From: CBDDKZ01 sp965230415
GTDB lineage: Bacteria; Bacteroidota; Bacteroidia; Cytophagales; JAAEPT01
DNA: 64,000 nucleotides
Assembly: GCA_965230415.1 (NCBI GenBank)
Contig: CBDDKZ010000005.1
Coordinates: 3,534,001 to 3,598,000, forward strand
Direction of reading: 5' to 3'
The translations under genes and the position numbers were made by a program. Positions 1-7,447 of the stretch are shown here, piece by piece. How positions within the stretch are numbered: the stretch's first letter is position 1; each line of letters begins with the position of its first letter. The notes under the pieces are model-generated. The model did no database searches. It was not told the DNA's origin and worked only from the letters and a program-made list of their open reading frames with translations.

Positions 1-320
1 TTACTACAGTGGGCATAAACCGTAGTTTGTCCGTTTGGGTGCAAGATATATATGGCTAGGCCATATCCATAAGGTGATACTTTTATTCTGGAAACATAGC
101 CATCAGCTGCGCTGTGAATTTCCCATCCTTCCACACCTCCGGTTTTAATGTCAATACCAGAGTGGAAATGATTAGCTCGTAATTCGCCCATAGTTGCAGA
201 TAAATAGTTGCGCTGTCCTGCTTTCATGGGAAATTGATAATATCCTTCGGTATATTGTGCCAGGCCAGTCGATAGTATTACGGCCATTACAAAAAGAAGT
301 ATTGTAGGTTTTTTATACAT
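1..320 (-). CDS. M23 (LytM-type) peptidase, partial (5' end only)
   Basis: This is the first 106 codons of a minus-strand gene that runs off the left edge. The start is the ATG at 318-320. The protein opens with a signal peptide (MYKKP, a hydrophobic run, then STGLAQ), so it is exported. It continues with an M23 zinc-peptidase beginning, including the motif NHFHSGIDIKTGG, which supplies the first His and Asp zinc ligands, and ends at the window edge in VYAH, the usual start of the HxH motif. M23 enzymes cleave peptidoglycan cross-bridges or act as scaffolds in the envelope. The catalytic second half lies outside the window, so activity cannot be judged. The FAH-family gene stops 14 bases upstream, so the two may be co-transcribed. 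Confidence 0.85.
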   Translation of the reverse strand, partial: MYKKPTILLFVMAVILSTGLAQYTEGYYQFPMKAGQRNYLSATMGELRANHFHSGIDIKTGGVEGWEIHSAADGYVSRIKVSPYGYGLAIYILHPNGQTTVYAHCS

Positions 321-334
321 GAATGGCTTAGAAA

Positions 335-946
335 TTATTTAACGTTTACAGAGAGCATTTCATTATTTCCGATGTAGGCATTGAGTTGATCACCAATTTT
401 TATGGGCCCAACCCCACTTGGAGTGCCGGTGAAAACAAGGTCACCGATCTTTAGGGTGAAAAACTGCGATGCATAAGCTATTATTTCGTTCACCGAAAAA
501 ATCATTTCTCCGGTATTTCCCTTTTGCACAACAGAACCGTTTTTTTCCAGATGAAAAGGAATGTTCTGAATATCGTCGAAATCACTTAAGGGTACAAACC
601 CCGAAATAGGAGCACTACTGTCAAAACCTTTGGCAATAGCCCAGGGCATGCCACTTTCTTTAGCTTTGGTTTGTAGGTCGCGAGCTGTAAAATCGATGCC
701 TACGGCAATTTCATCGTAGTATTTAGAAGCAAATTGCGCTTCGATACATTTGCCTACGCGATTGATCTTCACTACAATTTCAACTTCGTAATGAATATTT
801 GTTGAAAAGGAGGGGAGGTAAAAAGGTTTTCCTTGTTGAAGTATAGCTGAGTCAGGCTTAGTAAATAATATGGGTTCCTGTGGAGTAATGCCATCAAATT
901 CCTTAATGTGTTCACCATAATTCTTGGCTACCGCAATGATCTTCAT
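335..946 (-). CDS. Fumarylacetoacetate hydrolase (FAH) family protein, FAHD1/YcgM-like
   Basis: The 203-residue protein is a single FAH-fold domain of the short FAHD1/YcgM type, which hydrolyses acylpyruvates or decarboxylates oxaloacetate in the cytoplasm using Mg2+ or Mn2+. The metal ligands are visible as HYEVEIVV (E54 and E56) and the Asp of AVGIDFTARD (about residue 85). The typical end motif FTGTPSGVG lies near residue 175. The length matches the compact family without the extra N-terminal domain of the true tyrosine-degradation enzyme, and no tyrosine catabolic genes are nearby. The family is secure; the substrate is not determined. It sits 14 bases upstream of the M23 peptidase gene in the same direction. 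Confidence 0.85.
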   Translation of the reverse strand: MKIIAVAKNYGEHIKEFDGITPQEPILFTKPDSAILQQGKPFYLPSFSTNIHYEVEIVVKINRVGKCIEAQFASKYYDEIAVGIDFTARDLQTKAKESGMPWAIAKGFDSSAPISGFVPLSDFDDIQNIPFHLEKNGSVVQKGNTGEMIFSVNEIIAYASQFFTLKIGDLVFTGTPSGVGPIKIGDQLNAYIGNNEMLSVNVK

Positions 947-1071
947 TTTGCATATTGAATAAATGGAGCAATAAAGTTACTTAAAAAAAGGATCTTTTCA
1001 GTTTTTTTTTAGTACGGAGCATCTATTCGGTATTTTGTAGTACTTTTATATAATTATCAACTCGTGTCATT

Positions 1072-1431
1072 ATGAGGATTCAAAGTAAGATTTGGTTTTT
1101 GGTGTTGTGTCCATTGTTGCTGCTTTATAGCTGTAAAGAAGTAAATACATCTTATATTTCATTAAACGCGGAAGGAATAAAGAATATTTCTTACCTGAAA
1201 GATTCATTAGTAGATCCTGATGCAGGTATACATCTTATGATGTACGATTCGACTTCATCGGAGTTGATTGTCAAATATGAACAGGACAAAATAAATATAG
1301 CGGAGTTAAAGCAGTTCATTGGAGACAAAGGGTGGGGCAAAAGTAAGGTGAACAGGGAAAAGACAGACACGCTAACTATTTCAAAAGCAAGTATAAATGC
1401 CCCTTCTGATTCCTTAAGTGATACCTTGTAA
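1072..1431 (+). CDS. Small lipoprotein, function unknown; weak resemblance to HMA fold without cysteines
   Basis: The 119-residue product starts with a lipoprotein signal (hydrophobic run ending LLLYSC), so it should be lipid-anchored in the envelope. I do not recognise it by name. The mature part has the alternation expected of a heavy-metal-associated (HMA) beta-alpha-beta-beta-alpha-beta fold: a ligand-loop region around NISYLKDSL, a strand ELIVKYEQDKI, a helix IAELKQFIGDKGW, where HMA proteins commonly end in xGY. The metal-binding CxxC is absent. The HMA reading is an inference from pattern only. The C-terminus is rich in Ser, Thr and Asp and looks disordered. It precedes the ABC-F gene by 32 bases on the same strand. 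Confidence 0.6.
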   Translation: MRIQSKIWFLVLCPLLLLYSCKEVNTSYISLNAEGIKNISYLKDSLVDPDAGIHLMMYDSTSSELIVKYEQDKINIAELKQFIGDKGWGKSKVNREKTDTLTISKASINAPSDSLSDTL

Positions 1432-1463
1432 TAACTAATTTATTCAGAGCAATATATATAATA

Positions 1464-3323
1464 GTGAATTATTTATCTGTTGAGCAGCTTTCAAAATCTT
1501 ACAGTGAAAAGGTTTTGTTTAGCGAATTAACATTCGGTGTTGAAAAAGGTCAAAAGGTTGCTTTGGTAGCCAAGAATGGTACCGGGAAATCCAGTTTGTT
1601 GAGAGTGTTAAGTGGCGAAGATACCCCGGATAAGGGAGTTGTAGCATTTAATAAAGGCATAAAAGTGGGGTTTTTAGAACAAGAACCTGATTTTGAAGGT
1701 AGTGGCACCGTAAGTGATGCCGTTTTTGCATTGGATCACCCAGCCATGAATGCCATAAAAGCCTATCGTGAAGCGACAGAGAAAGGGGATAATGATGCTA
1801 TGCAGCAAGCGCTACAGCTAATGGACGATAACGAAGCCTGGGACATGGAAGTGCGCGTTCAGGAAGTGTTGTCAAAGTTAAAAGTAGGGCACCTCGAACA
1901 GCCGGTGGCGCGGCTTTCCGGAGGGCAGCAAAAACGAATTGCCCTGGCTAAACTACTATTAGATGACCCGGACTTTTTCATACTTGATGAGCCTACCAAC
2001 CACCTGGACCTCGAAATAATCGAGTGGCTTGAAAAATTACTGGCTGCATCACATAAAACCATTTTTATGGTGACTCACGATCGCTATTTCTTAGAACGTG
2101 TGTGTAATGAAATCATTGAGCTGGAAGGAGGTGATTTATATAAATACAGTGGCAATTATTCTTACTATCTGGAGAAAAAGGAAGAGCGTAGGGCGCAGGA
2201 AGCTGCGACGGTTGATAAAGCCAAAAACCTGTATAAAACTGAGTTGGAGTGGATAAGAAGGCAGCCCCAGGCCCGAGGGACAAAAGCTAAATATCGTATA
2301 GATGCATTTCAAGACCTTAAAAAAACAGCCCATAAAAAGACTGATAACAGCAGACTGGATATAGACCTCAGTGGTCGACGAATGGGCAAGAAGATTTTAG
2401 AGATTAAAAACCTTAATAAAAGCTTTGGGCAACAAGCTATCGCCAATGACTTTAATTATATTTTCAAAAGAAATGAAAAAGTAGGCATTGTAGGTAAAAA
2501 TGGGGTGGGGAAATCTACCTTTCTCAATATGTTAACCGGGGGTATTAGCCCTGATTCCGGGGAGGTAATTGCTGGCGAAACAGTGGTTTTTGGTTATTAC
2601 GAGCAAAAGGGTATTCAACTAAAAGAAGACAAGCGTGTAATTGAAGTAATAAAAGACATTGCCGAATATATTCCTGTAGCTTCCGGCGGGCAAATTTCTG
2701 CGGGTCAGCTCTTGGAGAAATTCCTGTTTTCGCCCGAAATGCAATATAGTTATGTGTCTACTTTGAGCGGAGGGGAACGGAGGAGACTGTATTTGTTGAC
2801 TATCCTCATGACGAACCCCAACTTTCTTATTCTCGATGAGCCCACCAATGACCTAGACCTGCTTACGCTTAATGTATTGGAAGATTACCTGCTGTCTTTT
2901 TCCGGGTGTGTAATTGTTGTTTCTCACGACCGCTATTTCATGGATAAATTGGTAGATCATCTCTTTGTTTTTGAAGGTGATGGCGTAATTAAGGATTTTA
3001 ACGGTCGCTATGTTGAATATTATGAACACTTGTTAGCAGTAGAACAGGAAGGTAAAAAGCAACTTAGCGAAGACAAAGGAAAAGTCATAAAGGTAAAAGA
3101 GGCAGAAAACAATAGAAAACTAACTTTTAAAGAAAAGAAAGAACTGGAATCATTGGAGCAAAAGATCGAAGAGTTGGAAAACCGAAAAGAATCGATCACC
3201 TCCGAACTTTCTGCTACGGCAGATGCCAATCAATTGAAATCGCTATCCGAAGAATTTGAAGTAGTGCAGCAAGAATTAGATAAAAGTTCAGACCGCTGGT
3301 TAGAACTCTCTGAGTTGTTGTAA
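1464..3323 (+). CDS. ABC-F family ATPase (Uup-like)
   Basis: The 619-residue protein has two ABC ATPase domains on one chain and no membrane segment, which is the ABC-F arrangement. Domain 1 has a P-loop AKNGTGKSS near residue 36 (Ala replaces the first Gly), the signature LSGGQQKR near 150 and Walker B FFILDEPTNHLD. Domain 2 has GKNGVGKST, LSGGERRR and FLILDEPTNDLD. A charged linker separates them, and the C-terminal 80 residues form a Lys/Glu-rich coiled coil as in Uup. ABC-F proteins act on the ribosome or, for Uup, also on branched DNA. The start is GTG; translation of the first domain begins immediately (NYLSVEQLSKSY), so no later start is reasonable. Confidence 0.9.
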   Translation: MNYLSVEQLSKSYSEKVLFSELTFGVEKGQKVALVAKNGTGKSSLLRVLSGEDTPDKGVVAFNKGIKVGFLEQEPDFEGSGTVSDAVFALDHPAMNAIKAYREATEKGDNDAMQQALQLMDDNEAWDMEVRVQEVLSKLKVGHLEQPVARLSGGQQKRIALAKLLLDDPDFFILDEPTNHLDLEIIEWLEKLLAASHKTIFMVTHDRYFLERVCNEIIELEGGDLYKYSGNYSYYLEKKEERRAQEAATVDKAKNLYKTELEWIRRQPQARGTKAKYRIDAFQDLKKTAHKKTDNSRLDIDLSGRRMGKKILEIKNLNKSFGQQAIANDFNYIFKRNEKVGIVGKNGVGKSTFLNMLTGGISPDSGEVIAGETVVFGYYEQKGIQLKEDKRVIEVIKDIAEYIPVASGGQISAGQLLEKFLFSPEMQYSYVSTLSGGERRRLYLLTILMTNPNFLILDEPTNDLDLLTLNVLEDYLLSFSGCVIVVSHDRYFMDKLVDHLFVFEGDGVIKDFNGRYVEYYEHLLAVEQEGKKQLSEDKGKVIKVKEAENNRKLTFKEKKELESLEQKIEELENRKESITSELSATADANQLKSLSEEFEVVQQELDKSSDRWLELSELL

Positions 3324-3336
3324 TGTTATTGTTAAT

Positions 3337-3738
3337 ATGAAAGAGATTAATGACGATATTCTCTTTTTTGATGGCGTTTGTGCCGTTTGTAATCGCTTGG
3401 TAAACGTTATGCTTAGGTTTAACAAAAACAGGCGTATTTATTACGCCCCGCTACAAGGAGCTACAGCCAAAAGATTGCTGTCCCATGAATACATCAACGA
3501 TCTTAATACCGTTGTTTTTAAACATAACAACCGAATTTATAAGAAATCGAACGCCATCATAAAAATATTACAGACAATTGGTGGAATATGGACGCTCGCT
3601 GTAGTGCTCTATATTATTCCCAGGTTTTTACGTGATGCGGTATATGTTTTCATAGCAAAAAATCGCTACAAATGGTTTGGGAAATATGAAAGTTGTCGAT
3701 TGCCAACTGAAAAAGAGAAAGCAATTATTTTGCCCTGA
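3337..3738 (+). CDS. DCC-family (DUF393) thiol-disulfide oxidoreductase-like protein
   Basis: The 133-residue protein begins with the DUF393 hallmark DILFFDGVCAVCNRLV, in which DG is followed by the CxxC pair, and continues with a conserved YYAPLQGATAKRLL segment. The family is annotated as thiol-disulfide oxidoreductase because of the CxxC, but its biochemical role is poorly defined. A hydrophobic stretch around residues 85-110 (TIGGIWTLAVVLYIIPRFL) may associate with the membrane, as in other members. It lies 13 bases after the ABC-F gene and is followed by parE, consistent with one transcript. The family call is firm; the function is not. Confidence 0.85.
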   Translation: MKEINDDILFFDGVCAVCNRLVNVMLRFNKNRRIYYAPLQGATAKRLLSHEYINDLNTVVFKHNNRIYKKSNAIIKILQTIGGIWTLAVVLYIIPRFLRDAVYVFIAKNRYKWFGKYESCRLPTEKEKAIILP

Positions 3739-3855
3739 TTACAGGAGCTTGTGGATAAGAATTTAGGCTTTACAAGGGGATTGAGAGCTATTTTTTATAT
3801 ATTCATTATTGGAATTGTTCGTCCGAACAAAGTACACCCGAAAGAATTATCGAAT

Positions 3856-5730
3856 ATGGCAGAAAACGTTGGGAGCAATTATAACGAAGATAGTATCAGG
3901 TCTTTAGATTGGAAAGAGCACATTAGGCTGAGACCGGGTATGTACATAGGGAAGCTGGGCGATGGCTCAGCGAAAGACGATGGTGTGTATGTACTGGTGA
4001 AGGAAGTGATAGACAATTGTATCGATGAGCACGTAATGGGCTATGGGAAAACCATTGATATTCGTATTTCCGATCATAAGGTCGATGTGAGAGACTATGG
4101 GCGAGGTATTCCTCTTGGTAAAGTAGTGGATTGCGTTTCCAAAATAAATACTGGGGGAAAGTACGATAGCAAAGCCTTTCAGAAGTCGGTGGGATTAAAT
4201 GGAGTAGGTACAAAAGCTGTTAATGCGCTATCAAATTACTTCAAAGTACAATCTGTTCGAGAGGGTGAAACCAAGATTGCCGAGTTTTCGCAAGGCGAAC
4301 TTCAACAGGAACATGCTGTTGAAAAAACTTCGTTACGCAATGGTACACGTATCACTTTTGAACCTGATAACTCCATATTTAAAAATTACCGTTATATCCC
4401 TGAGTTTTTAGAGGATCAGATTTGGAACTATGCTTACCTAAATCCTCGACTCACCATTAATTGCAATGGAAACAAATACCATTCTCCTAATGGCTTGCTG
4501 GATTTGCTTTCCAGAAAAATTGAAGAAGAAGCGAGAAGGTATCCTATCATCCACCTTCGGGGAGAGGATATAGAAATAGCCATGACGCACGGCAATCAAT
4601 ATGGAGAAGAGTATTATTCCTTTGTAAACGGCCAGTTTACGACACAGGGTGGTACACACCTGGCAGCATTCAGAGAAGCCGTAGTTAAGACAGTGCGGGA
4701 ATTTTATAATAAAAATTTCGACGCATCGGATATTCGAACCGCTATTGTTGGAGCTGTAAGCGTGAGGGTTCAGGAGCCTGTTTTTGAGTCTCAAACGAAA
4801 ACTAAATTGGGCTCACAAAGTGTGGGACCCGACGGGCCTACCATGAGAACTTTTGTCAATGATTTCATCAAGAAAGAACTCGATAATTATTTACATAAAC
4901 ACAATGATGTGGCCGATGCACTACTTAAGCGTATCATGCAGTCAGAACGTGAACGCAAAGATATTGCTGGTATTAAAAAATTGGCAAATGATCGCGCTAA
5001 AAAGGCCAACTTGCATAATAAGAAGCTGAGAGATTGTCGTGTCCACCTCAATAATGATAAAAACGAACGCAAGTACGATTCAACTATATTCATCACTGAG
5101 GGTGATTCCGCTAGCGGCTCTATAACAAAAGCCAGGGATGTACAAACTCAGGCAGTATTTAGTCTTAGAGGAAAACCCCTTAATAGCTTCGGTCTAACTA
5201 AAAAAGTGGTCTATGAGAATGAAGAGTTTAACCTTTTGCAACATGCACTCAATATTGAAGATGGCTTAGAAGACTTACGTTATAATAAAGTGGTTATAGC
5301 TACAGATGCAGATGTAGATGGTATGCATATACGCTTATTATTATTGACCTTTTTCTTACAGTTTTTTCCGGAGTTGGTGAGAGATGGGCACGTTTATGTA
5401 CTGGAAACACCTCTGTTTAGAGTAAGAAACAAGAAGGAGACGTACTATTGCTATACCGACGAAGAGCGCCTTAACGCCATTAACAAGTTAGGTAAAAGTG
5501 CAGAAATCACCCGTTTTAAAGGCTTGGGGGAGATATCTCCGGATGAATTTGCCGATTTTATTGGTGAGAATATGCGCCTTGAACCTATTGTACTATCAAA
5601 AGATACTTCTATTTCAAGTCTCCTGAAATATTATATGGGTAAGAATACACCTGAGCGCCAAACATTTATTATCGATAACCTAAGAGTCGAAAAGGACCTG
5701 GTAGAGGAAGAAGAAAAAGTTGCTTCATAG
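3856..5730 (+). CDS. parE: DNA topoisomerase IV subunit B
   Basis: ParE supplies the ATPase and part of the DNA gate of topoisomerase IV, which decatenates daughter chromosomes. The GHKL ATPase domain opens with DWKEHIRLRPGMYIG, has VIDNCIDEH (ATP-site Asn) near residue 53 and the glycine-rich VGLNGVGTKAVNALS near 112. The TOPRIM domain shows EGDSASGS near residue 415 and the Asp triad in ATDADVDGMH. I choose the ATG at 3856, giving 624 residues; a GTG at 3751 would add 35 hydrophobic residues not expected in this cytoplasmic enzyme. In many Bacteroidetes parC follows parE; here it does not, and no gyrase A-type gene appears in the window. Assignment to ParE rather than GyrB rests on length and on the lack of a GyrB-type insertion. 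Confidence 0.92.
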   Translation: MAENVGSNYNEDSIRSLDWKEHIRLRPGMYIGKLGDGSAKDDGVYVLVKEVIDNCIDEHVMGYGKTIDIRISDHKVDVRDYGRGIPLGKVVDCVSKINTGGKYDSKAFQKSVGLNGVGTKAVNALSNYFKVQSVREGETKIAEFSQGELQQEHAVEKTSLRNGTRITFEPDNSIFKNYRYIPEFLEDQIWNYAYLNPRLTINCNGNKYHSPNGLLDLLSRKIEEEARRYPIIHLRGEDIEIAMTHGNQYGEEYYSFVNGQFTTQGGTHLAAFREAVVKTVREFYNKNFDASDIRTAIVGAVSVRVQEPVFESQTKTKLGSQSVGPDGPTMRTFVNDFIKKELDNYLHKHNDVADALLKRIMQSERERKDIAGIKKLANDRAKKANLHNKKLRDCRVHLNNDKNERKYDSTIFITEGDSASGSITKARDVQTQAVFSLRGKPLNSFGLTKKVVYENEEFNLLQHALNIEDGLEDLRYNKVVIATDADVDGMHIRLLLLTFFLQFFPELVRDGHVYVLETPLFRVRNKKETYYCYTDEERLNAINKLGKSAEITRFKGLGEISPDEFADFIGENMRLEPIVLSKDTSISSLLKYYMGKNTPERQTFIIDNLRVEKDLVEEEEKVAS

Positions 5731-5746
5731 CCTAAATTGATGTGTC

Positions 5747-6931
5747 ATGGATATTGTTTTAAGTAGTGCATTTAACATGGCACATGGTTCTTTGCCAGAG
5801 GTGAGGATTCAAAAAATTCCACTTGGTCTTTTGGAAGTTGAAGCTTACTTGACAACGAATAAACTGAGTGTTAAAGTGCTGGACTTGATGTACCTATCCA
5901 AAGCGGATTGGTTGAGTGAAGTAAAGCGATTGGCCCCCAAAGTAATTGTATTGCTCGCCCAAACCGATAACACTGAATTCCTTAGAAGTCTCATGGAAGA
6001 AGTGAAGGTCTTTAAAGAGGAGAACAAAGTCGAATTGGTGGTGGTAGCAGTGAATGAAATTGAATCCTTAATCGAGACCGGAGCAGATTTTGTCGTCCAT
6101 GATAACTATTGTGGGTCGATTTATAATTTGTTAAGTGCTTTATCTTCTCCCTTCAACATGTTTTATGATCACTTAAAAGGGATCGCATTTAAAAATGGCG
6201 CAGGCAGTATCTCCAAAACTCCGGTAGAAGATCAGAAAGTGCCTGGTAACATGTATGAGTACTTCGATCGGCAATTGGTTTCAAACTACCTTAAAACCGC
6301 TTACTTGTGGTACGAGTTTGATCCGGGCTTGTCGCAAGATGAATTGAGCGTAAAATTAGATGGACTTTATTCGTTTTGTAAAGATGATCCAGGCAAATTT
6401 TACCTGAAGATTTTCACGAACGAACAGCTTTCTCTGGTGTCTCAATGGTTAAGTTCCGGTACAGCTAATGTAGGATTTTACCTTGTTGTTCCTTGCGCTT
6501 GGAGTGGTGATATACCGTTAAATGAACTCGCTTCTCAATATGAATTACAGATTGTGATTGATCTTTTTGGTGATTTAGGGGCCGGAAGTTCAATGAAAGA
6601 AAGAGTAACAGCATTAAGCACATATTCAGGAGCCTTGGAGAAGGGGACAGAAAATATTCGAAGTAAGCTTTTGTATGATTTGGGAAATGGAAAACAGCAA
6701 GCAAAAGAATTACTTAAGAATATGGATATGCTCATTAAGACCGAAGTCGAAGCGCTTATTTTTGATGTGTCCAATAGCAACTTTTTAGTCTACAAAGAAG
6801 ATTTTTACGCCCATTTAGCGGCTTACGTCAGAGAATCGCTTGCTTTGATTCACAATCCGGCGAAGGGCTTTTTCCAAAAAAGAAAAATGAAGAAGAGAGT
6901 AAGCAAACTCAGGAAGTTCTTGCAATCCTGA
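5747..6931 (+). CDS. B12-binding/radical-SAM-like protein lacking the iron-sulfur cysteine motif
   Basis: The 394-residue protein is not a recognised named gene. Its first 200 residues resemble the cobalamin-binding Rossmann domain of B12-dependent radical SAM proteins: IPLGLLEVEAYLTTNKLSVK (usual PPLGLxYLAAYL) near 25, a VLDL strand, GADFVVHDN (usual GVDFVVRGE) near 114 and KGIAFKNGAGSI near 145. The second half resembles a radical-SAM barrel (KLLYDLGNGKQQAKELL), but the CxxxCxxC cluster motif is missing; only three scattered Cys are present (NYCGS, SFCKD, VPCAW). A DxHxxG cobalamin motif is also not seen. It lies 16 bases after parE. It ends in a very basic tail (FFQKRKMKKRVSKLRKFL). I infer a degenerate, non-catalytic family member; its role is unknown. 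Confidence 0.6.
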   Translation: MDIVLSSAFNMAHGSLPEVRIQKIPLGLLEVEAYLTTNKLSVKVLDLMYLSKADWLSEVKRLAPKVIVLLAQTDNTEFLRSLMEEVKVFKEENKVELVVVAVNEIESLIETGADFVVHDNYCGSIYNLLSALSSPFNMFYDHLKGIAFKNGAGSISKTPVEDQKVPGNMYEYFDRQLVSNYLKTAYLWYEFDPGLSQDELSVKLDGLYSFCKDDPGKFYLKIFTNEQLSLVSQWLSSGTANVGFYLVVPCAWSGDIPLNELASQYELQIVIDLFGDLGAGSSMKERVTALSTYSGALEKGTENIRSKLLYDLGNGKQQAKELLKNMDMLIKTEVEALIFDVSNSNFLVYKEDFYAHLAAYVRESLALIHNPAKGFFQKRKMKKRVSKLRKFLQS

Positions 6932-7447
6932 GTTCAATATTTCGGCTAATCTTTTTCAAATCTGCCATTTATGCCATTGCGATGGTATAGATACCGCTGT
7001 TCAATGTACTAATATCAATTACCTGGTCATTCAAGTGCCCTGAATCTTTTTTGTCTGGCCTGACTATATATTTTGTAACTACGTATATCATTTTTTGAAC
7101 TTTGAGGGAAAATAACCTAAAACAATCTTGTCATCAGATTGACTTCGAAGTACTTGTAAATTAAGGAAAGAGGTTAATAGAATTAACAATACCTATTTAA
7201 CACAGCTCGATTGTTTACCCGCTTTAAAGGGGAGCACTTTAATTTTCATAATATCGGATTAATTAATATCGGGTTTTAGAATTTAGAATTTTTAATTTAC
7301 TATTAATTTAACTATTCTCTATACTTTGCATGGACTCATAGATGGTTAAGTGGATATGGTCGATTGATACCGTGTATTGCCTTACGAATTTGCCATAGTA
7401 TATTCCACGGCCCTAAAATGTTTAAGGGTAAGCTGTTTCTAACGAGG
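6932..7447. other. Gene-poor intergenic region, 516 bases
   Basis: The gap separates the plus-strand radical-SAM-like gene from the minus-strand CHAT gene, so both neighbouring genes converge on it. Apart from the T9SS-tail remnant at 6969-7130, it holds AT-rich sequence without a convincing open frame, hairpin terminator or RNA. A TATACTTTGC sequence near 7319-7329 resembles a Bacteroidetes -7 element on the plus strand, but nothing downstream would use it. Confidence 0.5.
6969..7130 (-). pseudogene. Probable remnant of a T9SS type A sorting domain
   Basis: On the minus strand an open frame bounded by stops reads from about 7130 to a TAA at 6969-6971. Its last residues, QVIDISTLNSGIYTIAMA, match the end of T9SS C-terminal sorting domains, which typically finish with a pattern like xIDISxLxxGIYxIxI. 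The upstream part (VTKYIVRPDKKDSGHLND) does not continue into a larger coding region before a stop at 7131-7133. I therefore read it as the tail of a decayed secreted-protein gene, not as a functional gene. The match is from memory of the motif only. Confidence 0.45.

Noticed and set aside
4438..4794. 118-codon minus-strand frame inside parE
   Set aside because: It lies fully inside an intact, conserved topoisomerase gene on the other strand and has no coding signal of its own.
7319..7329. Promoter-like TATACTTTGC on the plus strand in the 6932-7447 gap
   Set aside because: It does not fit TAnnTTTG exactly, has no TTG at the right spacing, and no plus-strand gene follows.
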